Shown: positions 1 to 7,413, counted from the stretch's first letter. The stretch: 64,000 bases of DNA from DATADW01 sp963733905 (GCA_963733905.1 CAVTEU010000007.1:1-64000), one strand, 5' to 3'. Notes: a model not told the origin generated them from the letters alone. Made by a program: numbers and translations.

Positions 1-375
1 TCTTCACTGCCGGCGTGGACTGTAACGTTGGGACTTCTCGCCATCGTGGTAGGCGCCAGCCTGGTTGTCGCCTGCATTGTCTTGTTCGTTGCTCAGGGTC
101 GCGGAACGCCGGCTCCTTTCGACGCTCCCAAGCAATTTGTTGCCGTTGGTCCCTACAGAATCATCCGCAACCCCATGTATGTCGGTGGACTGCTTCTCCT
201 CGCTGGCTTTGGTTTCTTCCAGCAATCGAAAGCAATTCTGCTGTTCTGCCCGCTATGGTTCCTGGGCGCTCACCTCTTCGTCACTCTCTACGAAGAACCT
301 GTCTTGACGGAGAAATTTGGGACGTCCTACCTGGGCTATTGCAGAGCGGTGCCGCGCTGGATTCCAAAGTGGTGA
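1..375 (+). CDS. ICMT/PEMT-family membrane methyltransferase-like protein, 5' end outside window
   Basis: The frame is open from the window edge, so the true start lies outside; a TTG at 28 is the first internal candidate. The protein shows two or three hydrophobic segments and the block VGPYRIIRNPMYVGG, followed by a C-terminal LYEEPVLTEKFG. This Arg-Asn-Pro-Met-Tyr plus Glu-Glu-Pro pattern is typical of the isoprenylcysteine methyltransferase / phospholipid methyltransferase superfamily, integral membrane enzymes that bind S-adenosylmethionine near the C-terminus. The substrate cannot be read from the sequence, and many bacterial members have none assigned. The family is fairly sure; the function is open. 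Confidence 0.75.
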   Translation, partial: SSLPAWTVTLGLLAIVVGASLVVACIVLFVAQGRGTPAPFDAPKQFVAVGPYRIIRNPMYVGGLLLLAGFGFFQQSKAILLFCPLWFLGAHLFVTLYEEPVLTEKFGTSYLGYCRAVPRWIPKW

Positions 376-423
376 AAGCAACTTAGAGCAATAATCTCGC
401 TTCAGCCTGCATGAATTGGGACT

Positions 424-1276
424 TTGACAAATCGAAGGGATGTTGCTGAGTTGCTCGGGAAGGCCGCCGTGGGCCTGCTCGGAATCTGCTACGTCATTGG
501 TCTCATCGTTACAACCATTCATCTCCATCAATACGGCATCTTTTCCTTAGACCTCCTTCGGCTCAGCTATGTGGTAGCGGGCGTATGGACGCTGATTCCA
601 CTCTTTCTGAGCTCAACTGTGATCTTCATCTTCTGGAGGCTGTTTCTGCGTGCTCTGCCACGTCACCAAAAGCCACTTCCTTTCGCCAGGTTACAACTCC
701 GACTCTTGAAGAAAGGCAAATATGGATCTTTTGCCAAGCGGCTTGCGTCGAGCCTCGCTCTCCCATTGCTTTTTCTCATTTCGGTTCGGGTTTCTGTGAA
801 GCTTTGCGAGCGCACCCGAGCCTGTTTCGTTGCCGCTTCCTTCAATGATCTAGGTGTTTCCAATCAGCCTTTGTCTTGTTGTTCTTTGGGAAAGCCGTCA
901 CGAGATCATGGGAAAACCACATGGTATTTCCCTGTTACTAGTGGCCGTTCCGGTTCTCCTGGCTTCCTTCATCTTTTATTTGATGAGCTTCGGCAAATTC
1001 GACTACCAAACGATTCCCACATATGCGGGAGGAGGAAGACCCACACCGGTCAAACTTCTGCTGGACATAGACGACACTCTGGCGGCAGAACTGAAGGCCT
1101 CTGGCATCGAATTCGAAAAGGATGCCGCGAGCCTTAAGTTGACCTATGAAGTTGATCTCATTGTAGCCACTGGCAATGAATACGTGGTGAAGGGAGTCGT
1201 TTTTGCCATAGGCATCCCACGTAACACCGTCAAGGCAATTTTCTACAAGAACGCCTATATCGGGTGGGGAAAGTAG
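424..1276 (+). pseudogene. Four-helix membrane protein of unknown function, frame broken
   Basis: Two open frames join into one plausible protein. The first starts at TTG 424 and carries hydrophobic segments near residues 14-33, 45-70 and 110-125. It loses protein-like character after about 800. A second frame, shifted by one base, is open through 854-1276 with a further hydrophobic segment (VAVPVLLASFIFYLMSF), then a soluble tail of about 95 residues ending NAYIGWGK. A single indel between about 790 and 870 would restore a roughly 280-residue protein. I cannot tell a true mutation from a sequencing error. I do not recognise a family. Confidence 0.5.
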
Positions 1277-1420
1277 CGCAGGATCCTTTTGATCCTCCAA
1301 ACAAAGCCGGGTTGGTTCCGGGCTTGAGCCAACATATCTAAACTAAACCAATCCGCTTGTTTTCCATCCCATGTTAGCCGATCGCGACTTTTCCTTACCC
1401 ATCAGACAGTCAACTAACAA

Positions 1421-2182
1421 CTAAGTTGGATGAAGAACCGCCAGAGTGTCGCTGAAACGCATGAGGAGACTCCGGGAATCATAAGGTCGCGGGAGGTCGA
1501 TCCCCGGATAGTAGGACGGAGACAATGTCTCAATCGGCCAGATGGGGACGTGAGTCGCAGCGGCGAGTATCAAGCGCGTTGGTGGCGGCCAATGGGCGAC
1601 GAGCAGGAGAAGATTCTGGAGCTGAAGCGCGATCTTGTACCGTTCAGGGTGTTCTGGTTGCTCTTCCTCGCTGAAGCGCAGCCAGTGATTCTTCTGCACG
1701 TAAGAGAATTTCCCTGTGTGCTCATGTTGGTTCGCAAATACTCCGACTCCTACTGGAAGCGATTCGGAATTTTCTTTGAGGGTTCGTGAATGGTCTTCCG
1801 GCACAACTGCCTCCAAGGGCGCGGCATTGCTCAGCACAAATGCGGTCTTTGCTGTCCATCGGCCGAGGACCAAACGTTCCTCCGCGCCGAGCGCGTGGAG
1901 AGTCCGCTGTCCCGTCATCAGGTCCGTCAGAAAGGGCCTTACTTGGTTCTCTAGGTCGCCCATCCATCCATTGTTGCACTGTTTGCAGACGCGGCCTTCG
2001 ACAAAGCTTTGGGCCACGTGAGTGCGCTGCTTGAGGAGCGCGCCGTCTTCGGTCTGTGCAATCCCTTGGAACAGATCCTCGTCTCTGACGCCCAGATAGT
2101 CGATGAGCCATTGCGGAATGACGTGTTCACGCGCGTGTTCGGTCAGGGGATGGGTGCAGAATAGACAGGATCGGGTATTCAT
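1421..2182 (-). CDS. HNH-like zinc protein, putative nuclease fold
   Basis: ATG at 2182 follows a TGAGG ribosome-binding site; a GTG four codons upstream is the alternative. The N-terminal 70 residues carry CLFC, then EHVIPQWL, then CKQCNNGWMGDLE. That is the Cys-x2-Cys / His / Cys-x2-Cys-Asn-Asn order of a family of HNH-endonuclease-like proteins. The remaining 180 residues have no motif I know. Proteins with this N-terminus are often found in mobile or defence-rich DNA, and this one lies directly next to an integrase remnant. Zinc binding is likely; nuclease activity is inferred only from fold similarity and no phage or restriction role is shown. Confidence 0.65.
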   Translation of the reverse strand: MNTRSCLFCTHPLTEHAREHVIPQWLIDYLGVRDEDLFQGIAQTEDGALLKQRTHVAQSFVEGRVCKQCNNGWMGDLENQVRPFLTDLMTGQRTLHALGAEERLVLGRWTAKTAFVLSNAAPLEAVVPEDHSRTLKENSESLPVGVGVFANQHEHTGKFSYVQKNHWLRFSEEEQPEHPERYKIALQLQNLLLLVAHWPPPTRLILAAATHVPIWPIETLSPSYYPGIDLPRPYDSRSLLMRFSDTLAVLHPT

Positions 2183-2329
2183 CAGCGGCCTCACGATCGT
2201 TCGGGAGATACAGACCGAGAGAATTCATCTACATGGTGCGCTCTTCGTCTTTGGGAAGGCGACCAAGGTCGGGCCGTCAGTATATCGAATTCGACAGCAA
2301 CGGAGGCAGCTCGGAAATCAATGAGGGTT

Positions 2330-2902
2330 CTTGCCAAGTATCATCGACTTGGCTTGCCGCTTTTCGCGAACCGCAGCGAACAATCGTGCTGCTAGGACTC
2401 TACATGGGACTTCGCATCGGCTGCCGAAGCCCTCACGTTGAAGAAGGAGAATGTTGACCTTGAAAACGGACTGTTAACCATCGAGGCAGCCTACTCCAAG
2501 AATGGCAAAACGCAGACGATGCCTATCCATTCTTGTCTCATCGATCCACTCCGGATGCGCATGATGGGGAGCACCAGCAACTACCTCTTCCCAGGCCCGA
2601 AAGGAAAGCCGATGCACGACATTCGTACCTCGTTCGAGAACGCCTGTGCCGCCGCCAGAATCAGCTGGAAAGGTCACTCCGCACACTCTGCGACACACTT
2701 TCGCATCCCGCCTCGCCATGAAGGGCGTCAATAGTCTCACGCTGCAGCATTGGGACGTTGGGAAGAACCGAAGATGCTTCAGCGCTACGCCCACCTGTCC
2801 GGTGAACACCTCGCCGAAGCTTTGGAGAAGATCCAGCCTCAGAAGAATTTCACTCCGCTTTTCACTCCGGTGGGAAAACGACGAAATCGGAAGGTCTCGT
2901 AA
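2330..2902 (+). pseudogene. Tyrosine recombinase (phage-type integrase) remnant
   Basis: Fragments of an integrase catalytic domain occur in order but in different frames: LLGLYMGLRIG with the first catalytic Arg (about 2390-2420), LKKENVDLENG, the box HTLRHTFASRLAMKGV (about 2680-2725), and finally MLQRYAHLSGEHLAEALEKI with the nucleophilic Tyr (about 2780-2835), ending at a TAA at 2900-2902. At least three frame changes (near 2420, 2670 and 2750) are needed, and the N-terminal core-binding domain is missing. The stop codon is five bases from the tRNA-Leu fragment at 2908, the usual place for an integrase gene next to its attachment site. It is almost certainly inactive as written. Confidence 0.85.
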
Positions 2903-2907
2903 GTTGT

Positions 2908-2965
2908 TGGTGCGGAAGGGGGGACTTGAACCCCCATGGCCTTGCGACCGCTAGAACCTGAATCA
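2908..2965 (-). tRNA. 3' half of a tRNA-Leu (anticodon CAG), fossil attachment site
   Basis: Read on the minus strand, the DNA runs from the anticodon loop TTCAGGT through a long variable arm (GGTC-GCAA-GGCC) and a T-arm with TTCAAGT to the acceptor strand and an encoded CCA (TGG at 2908-2910). The 5' half, including the D-arm and 5' acceptor strand, is absent: bases beyond 2965 do not pair with the anticodon stem. Breaks at the anticodon loop are the usual crossover points of integrases that target tRNA genes, so I read this as an att core rather than a working tRNA. Confidence 0.85.
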
Positions 2966-3133
2966 CCCCACAGGGGGTTTTGTAACTCATTCAAAATCCT
3001 TGGAGATGCCCTGCCCACGGTTGTTTCCAAGGATTCTTTCTCTGCCTCACTTCCTCGTAATTCGCTCGATTCTGCCATTCTTCGGTCACGCTTTCCCGCC
3101 GCTTTTTGACCCGTCCAACCCCGCCCGCTCAGC

Positions 3134-3181
3134 AATAAAAGCGCTCTGCCAAGTATCCCGACGAACACCTAACAGAGCGCT
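3134..3181 (-). terminator. Intrinsic terminator-like hairpin, minus strand (family C, copy 1)
   Basis: A perfect 9-bp stem (AGCGCTCTG with CAGAGCGCT) is followed on the minus strand by TTTTATT. Related hairpins lie at 4229-4290 and 5644-5702 in the same kind of repeat context. Confidence 0.6.
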
Positions 3182-3305
3182 GGGCTCCCTATTCCCTAAG
3201 CAAGGAACAGACGCAGGCATCGTACAGCCTAGCCACGACCGCAAGCAAGGCCAAATCAGAATCCCAGCCAAGAGCAACGCTGCCCAGCATCCCGCGTTTT
3301 CCACA

Positions 3306-3335
3306 TTGAACACCGGCGCAGCACGGGCATACAAT
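3306..3335 (+). promoter_or_regulatory. Sigma70-type promoter for the 72-residue protein gene
   Basis: TTGAAC and TACAAT are 18 bp apart, within a TTCCACATTGAAC context that recurs at 4687 and 8609. The downstream leader is about 105 nt long before the ATG at 3443. Confidence 0.5.
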
Positions 3336-3442
3336 GCCAGTCACAGCTCAATCCTATCTACAATCAATAGGAGCTATCTCTAACCAGTTCCCTCCACGGG
3401 GACAACTCTTGCCTCCTTGTCGAAAAATGGAAAGCGGCGAAA

Positions 3443-3661
3443 ATGTTGGACACGCAATCACCTTGTGAAATTCACAGGACGCTGCTAGCTGAATATATGG
3501 CCGTCCTTGAAGAAGTGAAAGCTGCCCAGCTTGAACGGGCAGAGATTCCCAAGGCAGTCATGGGCAGCGCCGTAACAAAACCGCTACTCCAAGAACTCAA
3601 GGTGGAGTGCAATGCAGCGCGGGCGAGATATGTAGGACATAGACGGGAGCATGGCTGTTAA
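3443..3661 (+). CDS. 72-residue Cys/His protein, paralogue of the gene at 8308
   Basis: A small protein starting MLDTQSPCEIHRTLLAEY and ending in a basic HRREHGC tail. It aligns over its whole length with the product of 8308-8526: both have SPCxIHRxLLAxY, an AQxExAEI block, SAVxKxLLxELKxEC and AARxRYVxHR. The middle is predicted helical, and the N-terminal Cys-x2-His and C-terminal His/Cys could bind a metal. Conservation at protein level between two copies, plus related leaders, argues that both are real genes. I do not recognise the family and assign no function. Confidence 0.7.
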   Translation: MLDTQSPCEIHRTLLAEYMAVLEEVKAAQLERAEIPKAVMGSAVTKPLLQELKVECNAARARYVGHRREHGC

Positions 3662-3683
3662 ACCGATCGGACTGGTTGCCTAC

Positions 3684-3908
3684 CTAGACTACTTCCCAAT
3701 CCTTGCAGAACCCATTGCACACGTGGCCGCTCTTTGTCACGGCCTCATCGGCAATTCGTTTGGCTCCGTCCAGCGTCGTTTCAAGAAAGGCTAGAAACGA
3801 GGTTGGAGGCTGACGATCTTGGCTGTGCTTGATGGAGATTCTGTAGCGAGTGGAGGAGTCCCGCTGGATCAAACTTTCGATACCGCCCGAATGCGTTCGC
3901 TTTTGCAT
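3684..3908 (-). CDS. Small GHVCNGxCxxW-family protein, copy 1
   Basis: The start at 3908 (MQKRTHSGG) is chosen because it matches the length and N-terminus (MQLRRTHDG) of the copy at 5963-6190. The protein is 74 residues: a beta-rich first half with RYRISIKH, then TLDGAKRIADEAV and the signature GHVCNGFCKDWEVV. The His-Cys-Cys set with fixed spacing looks like a small metal site, and the flanking pattern is shared by all three copies in this window (3684, 5963, 7011), all on the minus strand. The family has no function known to me. A longer frame reaches 4001, but its extra N-terminus is not shared. Confidence 0.7.
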   Translation of the reverse strand: MQKRTHSGGIESLIQRDSSTRYRISIKHSQDRQPPTSFLAFLETTLDGAKRIADEAVTKSGHVCNGFCKDWEVV

Positions 3909-3970
3909 ACCTAGTCCCACGGATCGCATAAAGTCCTTCTCACCCCAGCCCGCACACCGCACCCCGCAAT

Positions 3971-4008
3971 AGAAAAGCCGCTGAAAGGCTGAGCCCTCCA
4001 ACGGCTTT
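3971..4008 (-). terminator. Intrinsic terminator ending repeat B copy 1, minus strand
   Basis: The minus-strand RNA would fold AAAGCCGUUG with CAGCGGCUUU (10 bp, one G-U pair) and continue UUUUCUAUU. The opposite strand would have a C-A mismatch at the wobble, which favours the minus strand as the transcribed one. A close relative lies at 9537-9576. Confidence 0.6.
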
Positions 4009-4163
4009 CTTGGGTATTACCAAGCGGATATGCTAAGAGGAGCTAATCCCGACAAGCTTCCATGACTTCAATCCGCCCAAACGTTTCAGGCAGAGAGCGG
4101 AACATAGAAGGAGCACGCGGCCCATGAAACGAAGCGTGTCCTGTCAACCCAATGTCCGCTCCC
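4009..4163 (-). repeat. 155-bp direct repeat B, copy 1; possible small RNA
   Basis: This segment is nearly identical to 4455-4607. Both contain the run GAAACGAAGCGTGTCCTG and a long identical block around CCGCCCAAACGTTTCAGGC. On the minus strand each copy is followed at once by a different U-tract hairpin, so each could be a short transcript with its own terminator. A minus-strand reading frame with SMFRSLPETFGRIEVME is also kept in both copies, so a coding remnant is the other option. Confidence 0.65.
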
Positions 4164-4228
4164 TGCAGTATTAGCATCGGACATTCTTTCAAACCTTCCT
4201 GTGCAATCTTGGACGAGGGCAGAATTTT

Positions 4229-4290
4229 TGCGAAAAAAAAGCGCCTGCCAGGCAGCAGTTCCGATCCAGGAAAACCACCTAGCAAGCGCT
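4229..4290 (-). terminator. Intrinsic terminator-like hairpin, minus strand (family C, copy 2)
   Basis: The minus-strand RNA pairs AGCGCUUGCUAGG with CCUGGCAGGCGCU, 13 bp with two G-U pairs, and continues with eight U. On the plus strand both wobble positions would be mismatches. Confidence 0.65.
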
Positions 4291-4376
4291 GGGCTTGCCC
4301 CTGTCCACCAAAAGGAGAGGCGGAAATCGTACAGCCTAGCTACAACCGCAGGCAAGGCCAAACCTCGCCACGCCCT

Positions 4377-4396
4377 GCCAGCCATGCTCAGCGCCG
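4377..4396. repeat. Dispersed 20-mer, copy 1
   Basis: GCCAGCCATGCTCAGCGCCG also occurs at 6290-6309, as a near-identical 19-mer at 8144-8162, and in altered form from about 9499. All copies are outside the genes called here. Confidence 0.6.
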
Positions 4397-4423
4397 AAAG
4401 GCGGCACTGCCCAGAAAAAAAAA

Positions 4424-4454
4424 ACCGCCCACAAAGTTTGAACTCTGTAAGCGG
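4424..4454 (-). terminator. Strong intrinsic terminator ending repeat B copy 2, minus strand
   Basis: The minus-strand RNA pairs CCGCUUACA with UGUGGGCGG (9 bp, two G-U pairs) and is followed by ten U. It sits just beyond the end of the second 155-bp repeat. Confidence 0.7.
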
Positions 4455-4607
4455 CTTGGGATTACCAAGCGGATAGGCTCAGAGGAGCTAATCCTGACAG
4501 GCTCCATGACTTCAATCCGCCCAAACGTTTCAGGCAGAGAGCGGAACATAGAAGAGGCACGCGGTCGGTGAAACGAAGCGTGTCCTGCCAATCCAAAGTC
4601 CGCTCCT
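4455..4607 (-). repeat. 155-bp direct repeat B, copy 2; possible small RNA
   Basis: Second copy of the repeat at 4009-4163, about 450 bp away. Differences are scattered single bases plus a variable patch at about 4550-4570. The interval 3909-4746 contains only these repeats, the family C hairpin and the dispersed 20-mer; I see no convincing gene in it. Confidence 0.65.
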
Positions 4608-4686
4608 CACGCAAGACCAAATCAGAATCCAGCCAGCAGCCAGCACAACGCCACTACCCAGCAGCGCCCAGCCGCACGATTCCACA

Positions 4687-4714
4687 TTGACACTGGCGAG
4701 CGTCGGCTTACAAT
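4687..4714 (+). promoter_or_regulatory. Sigma70 promoter for the gene at 4747
   Basis: TTGACA (4687-4692) and TACAAT (4709-4714) are separated by 16 bp, close to consensus. The ATG at 4747 is about 32 nt beyond the -10 box. Confidence 0.7.
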
Positions 4715-4746
4715 TGCGAGCAAAAGTTCACGAAAGGGAAAGGCAA

Positions 4747-5034
4747 ATGAGAAGATTGAGCATTCGAGTGCCGACCCTATCACCCGGCCATGTTGTGGAA
4801 TATACATTTAACCCCGAGAGCCGAACTGTTCACAAGAAGGGGCTCACGGCGGCTGGCTCAGAATATAAATTTGCATTGGAAGGCACTCTCAGCGAGCGAG
4901 AAATCATGAGCTTCTTAGGAAGCGGACCAGAGGAACTCAAGTTGTGGTTGGAGAGCGTTGGCTTTTCGTACAGACAGTGTCAGGTAAAACTCATGGCAGA
5001 GGAATCTCGGAAACGACCGATACCGTGGAAGTAG
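4747..5034 (+). CDS. Hypothetical 95-residue protein
   Basis: ATG 4747 is preferred over an upstream TTG at 4687 because that TTG is part of the -35 box and a GAAAGGG ribosome-binding site sits before the ATG. The protein starts MRRLSIRVPTLSPGHVVEYTF, alternates short beta-like and helical stretches (LSEREIMSFLGSGPEELK) and ends in a basic tail KRPIPWK. No cysteines cluster and no signal peptide is present, so it is probably cytoplasmic. I know no family for it. Confidence 0.6.
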   Translation: MRRLSIRVPTLSPGHVVEYTFNPESRTVHKKGLTAAGSEYKFALEGTLSEREIMSFLGSGPEELKLWLESVGFSYRQCQVKLMAEESRKRPIPWK

Positions 5035-5226
5035 ATTAACAACAGTCGGGACCACGTTTGCTGGTGGGCCGTCAATCAACAATTTCAGTGGTGGTATTCA
5101 CATTGAAGTAGATACGGCGGGCGTGCCAGTCGATCCTCGCCGTGATATCGTAGACCCCCTAATTCCTATATTGATTCTGTGAGCCGTAGAAACGGGACCT
5201 TTAATTGAGGGAGAAAGGTAGCCTCC

Positions 5227-5592
5227 ATGCGAACCTTGCTTTTGTGTGTCCTTGTGGTGCTTGTAGCTTCTATTGGGTTGCTGGCTCAAGGGCCCAGCCC
5301 CCTACTGATATTGGACACCTACATTCTTCCCTCAGATAGGGTGCTAAAGGTGGTCTGTAAGAACGTGGGTGACAGAGAGATAAAGGGATCTTCTTTTCGA
5401 GTGACGTATCTTGATGCGGTGGGTGATTCAATTCCCGCGCTAGATGGTTACAAGTGGGATAGCAAAATAAAACCGGGCAAAAAGGCGACTTTGGCTTGGG
5501 CTGATCCCTTACACATCCCAGCGCATAGGCGTGCCAACGCAACAGTACTAAAGTTGCTATTCTGGGATGGGACAACTTGGGAAGCCAAGTAA
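5227..5592 (+). CDS. Secreted beta-rich hypothetical protein
   Basis: A GGGAGAAAGG ribosome-binding site precedes ATG 5227. The first 21 residues (MRTLLLCVLVVLVASIGLLAQ) form a signal peptide, and the mature 100 residues look like a single immunoglobulin-type beta sandwich: LKVVCKNVGDREIKGSSFRV, then GKKATLAWADPLHI and LKLLFWDGTTW. Such folds are common in exported domains of unknown partner. The gene lies alone between repeats. Confidence 0.7.
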   Translation: MRTLLLCVLVVLVASIGLLAQGPSPLLILDTYILPSDRVLKVVCKNVGDREIKGSSFRVTYLDAVGDSIPALDGYKWDSKIKPGKKATLAWADPLHIPAHRRANATVLKLLFWDGTTWEAK

Positions 5593-5643
5593 TGCGCCAG
5601 CGCAGACAACACGGTGGGGTAAGGCGCCGAAGGCAGCGCTGCC

Positions 5644-5702
5644 AAAAAAGAAGCGCTTACTAGGCAGCAGTTCCGATCCAGGAAGACCACCTAGCAAGCG
5701 CT
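5644..5702 (-). terminator. Intrinsic terminator downstream of the 5781-6190 gene pair (family C, copy 3)
   Basis: The minus-strand RNA pairs AGCGCUUGCUAGG with CCUAGUAAGCGCU, 13 bp with one G-U pair, then UUCUUUUUU. It lies 79 bp past the stop of the minus-strand gene at 5781, so it probably ends that transcript. Confidence 0.7.
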
Positions 5703-5780
5703 GGGGCTCTGCCCCTCGGGTGGGCGAGGAACAGAGCCCTAAAATCGTAAACCGGCCTGCCACTTTCAGACAAGGCCAAA

Positions 5781-5966
5781 TCAAAATCCCAGCCAAAGCA
5801 ACGTTACCCAGCTGAGCGCCAAAAACGACGCCGTTAGGCCAAGATCAAGGTACAGGTCCAACCTGCGAGCCTTGTCCAAGCTCCGCCCGCAGTGATGGCA
5901 ATACGCGGAGTCTTGATCTAGCGTTGCTTTACAGGCCGGGCATTTGCATGAAGGCTTTGCAATCAT
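5781..5966 (-). CDS. Zinc-ribbon protein with one C-terminal membrane helix
   Basis: ATG 5966 overlaps the stop of the upstream gene as ATGA, so I prefer it to a start nine codons earlier. The 61-residue product has CPACKATLDQDSAYCHHCGR, a two-knuckle zinc ribbon, followed by a short linker and a hydrophobic C-terminus (LTASFLALSWVTLLWLGF). This is the layout of many small tail-anchored zinc-ribbon proteins; the function is unknown. Coupling to the GHACNGRC gene suggests the two act together. Confidence 0.7.
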   Translation of the reverse strand: MIAKPSCKCPACKATLDQDSAYCHHCGRSLDKARRLDLYLDLGLTASFLALSWVTLLWLGF

Positions 5967-6190
5967 GTCGAGACGAGTTCCCACTTGGTGCATCTTCCAT
6001 TACAGGCATGACCGCTGCTCAGAACAGCGTCGTCTACAAACTCTTTGGCCGCTTGCAACGTGGGCTGAAAAACGCCGACGATTGCGCTTGCTGGGTGGCC
6101 ATTCTCCCAGAATTTTATCGCGACTCTCCAGCGCCGAGGTTCTTGATAGATGGCGCATTGAATGCCGTCATGAGTGCGTCTTAGCTGCAT
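5963..6190 (-). CDS. Small GHACNGxCxxW-family protein, copy 2
   Basis: 75 residues with a beta-rich first half (RRWRVAIKFWENG), the helix TLQAAKEFVDDAV and the signature GHACNGRCTKWELVST. It shares length and layout with the copies at 3684 and 7011. Its stop codon overlaps the start of the zinc-ribbon gene, so the two are probably translated together. The His/Cys/Cys set may bind zinc. Function unknown. Confidence 0.75.
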   Translation of the reverse strand: MQLRRTHDGIQCAIYQEPRRWRVAIKFWENGHPASAIVGVFQPTLQAAKEFVDDAVLSSGHACNGRCTKWELVST

Positions 6191-6289
6191 AACTTACAGA
6201 AAATGGAGTGAGGGAAACTTCAATACGTTGCCTGATTATAAGGAGACTCGGGAAGCAAGCCGTCCCACTCTCGCTACTTCGTCAAGCCT

Positions 6290-6309
6290 GCCAGCCATGC
6301 TCAGCGCCG
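6290..6309. repeat. Dispersed 20-mer, copy 2
   Basis: Exact copy of the 20-mer at 4377-4396. Confidence 0.6.
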
Positions 6310-6321
6310 CTTGACACACGG

Positions 6322-6564
6322 TTAGACACAAAGACGAGCCATCAACCACCCTGTCCCCTGGCACAGCGAGCAAATACGATGACCGTTCTTTGAAATGAAG
6401 AAGGGATCTGAGGGGATGGCTTTCCCAGTTGAGTTACAGCGTTTGCAGCAGCTGACTGGTAGTCTCACCTGAACCTGTCCATTCCCACCGCAGCCCGGAC
6501 AGTCAGGATTCGGCGCTGGTGTACCAGCACAAAATCCGCACGTCCTCAGCGAGTACGCAGACAT
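6322..6564 (-). CDS. DnaJ-like cysteine-rich zinc protein
   Basis: 80 residues with four Cys pairs: CGFCAG, CPGCGGNG, CKRCNSTGK and CSLCQGTGW. The CxxCxGxG style is that of the DnaJ central zinc domain, here without J-domain or C-terminal domains. A GGAG site precedes ATG 6564. Free-standing versions are widespread and are thought to act as small chaperone-like or structural zinc proteins, but the role of this one is unknown. Confidence 0.7.
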   Translation of the reverse strand: MSAYSLRTCGFCAGTPAPNPDCPGCGGNGQVQVRLPVSCCKRCNSTGKAIPSDPFFISKNGHRICSLCQGTGWLMARLCV

Positions 6565-6671
6565 GCTGATTCTCCAGCAAAATAGTGCAGGATTGAACAG
6601 GAAGGCTTTGAATCAACGCTCCATACTGAGAATCGCAGAGAGTTGGACGTGCTCGGCTCCTGCACTGAGGC

Positions 6672-6995
6672 GTGATTCAAATGGCTCCGGACGATCTATT
6701 TCCCCTCATATTCCGGCTGGTGACCGCTTTACCCACTCGACAGGAGCAACTTTTGATCCTGGCTGAAGCGTGGCTGTTGGTGGCCAGGGAAGATCTACAA
6801 GAGGCATTGAGAAACGAAAAGTTCACGCAAGTACAGACCGACCAGCTGACGCAGCTCGACCGGATGCGAGATTTCATCCAGGCAAAGCTAGAACTACGAC
6901 AACAGCCTCAGACGCAGCGAGCGATTGAAGAAGCCGACTGGGGGGAGCTGGCGCGGCTCGAACAAAAAATAAAGCACCACCTTGCTGGAGCATGA
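6672..6995 (+). CDS. Hypothetical helical protein
   Basis: The start is GTG 6672 or ATG 6681 three codons later; neither has a strong ribosome-binding site. The roughly 105-residue product is Leu-, Gln- and Glu-rich and helical throughout (LLVAREDLQEALRNEKFTQV, LDRMRDFIQAKLELRQQ), which suggests a coiled coil or helical bundle. No motif, signal peptide or membrane segment is seen. Confidence 0.55.
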   Translation: MIQMAPDDLFPLIFRLVTALPTRQEQLLILAEAWLLVAREDLQEALRNEKFTQVQTDQLTQLDRMRDFIQAKLELRQQPQTQRAIEEADWGELARLEQKIKHHLAGA

Positions 6996-7010
6996 AGGAC
7001 CCTCTACCTT

Positions 7011-7235
7011 TCAAACCATAAGCCACTCCTGGCACGCCCCGTTACAGACATGGCCGTATTCTGCGATTTCGTTGTCCGCAAATTCCTGAGCGCAGTCCGT
7101 GGGTGACAAATACCCGATGATCGTCCCAGGATTGCGATTTGGTTCCCGCAGATTGATGTGAACACGCCAGCCGTCGGAATGCTGGGTGACCAAGGCGTCA
7201 GTCCCTGTTTCATGAACACGTCTGAACCTGAGCAC
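7011..7235 (-). CDS. Small GHVCNGxCxxW-family protein, copy 3
   Basis: GTG 7235 follows a GGAAGAGAAGG ribosome-binding site. The 74 residues repeat the family layout: GWRVHINLREP, then CAQEFADNEIAEY and GHVCNGACQEWLMV at the very C-terminus. With the copies at 3684 and 5963 this makes three in 3.5 kb on the same strand. Here no zinc-ribbon gene follows. Confidence 0.75.
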   Translation of the reverse strand: MLRFRRVHETGTDALVTQHSDGWRVHINLREPNRNPGTIIGYLSPTDCAQEFADNEIAEYGHVCNGACQEWLMV

Positions 7236-7413
7236 AACCTTCTCTTCCTTTGAATCTCGAATGTCGCACGCTTAGTCTCTGCCCATTGCCTGCTGTGGGC
7301 GATTAGGCAAACCCTGAGTCCTCGCTAGTGGTTTCCCCCAGGTGTGTATACTTCGCCACAGTATCATCAGAGGGTCTCTGCTCTACTGGCTCTGTCGATA
7401 CAGGGGGTGAACG

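Noticed and set aside
2646..2954. Integrase-like frame continuing into GGLEPPWPCDR
   Set aside because: The last residues are a translation of the tRNA-Leu fragment, a well-known false C-terminus; the true integrase end is at 2902 in another frame.
4152..4571. Plus-strand frame of about 140 codons across the 4.1-4.6 kb repeats
   Set aside because: It runs through hairpins and repeat copies, has no ribosome-binding site and a Lys/Arg/Pro-rich composition.
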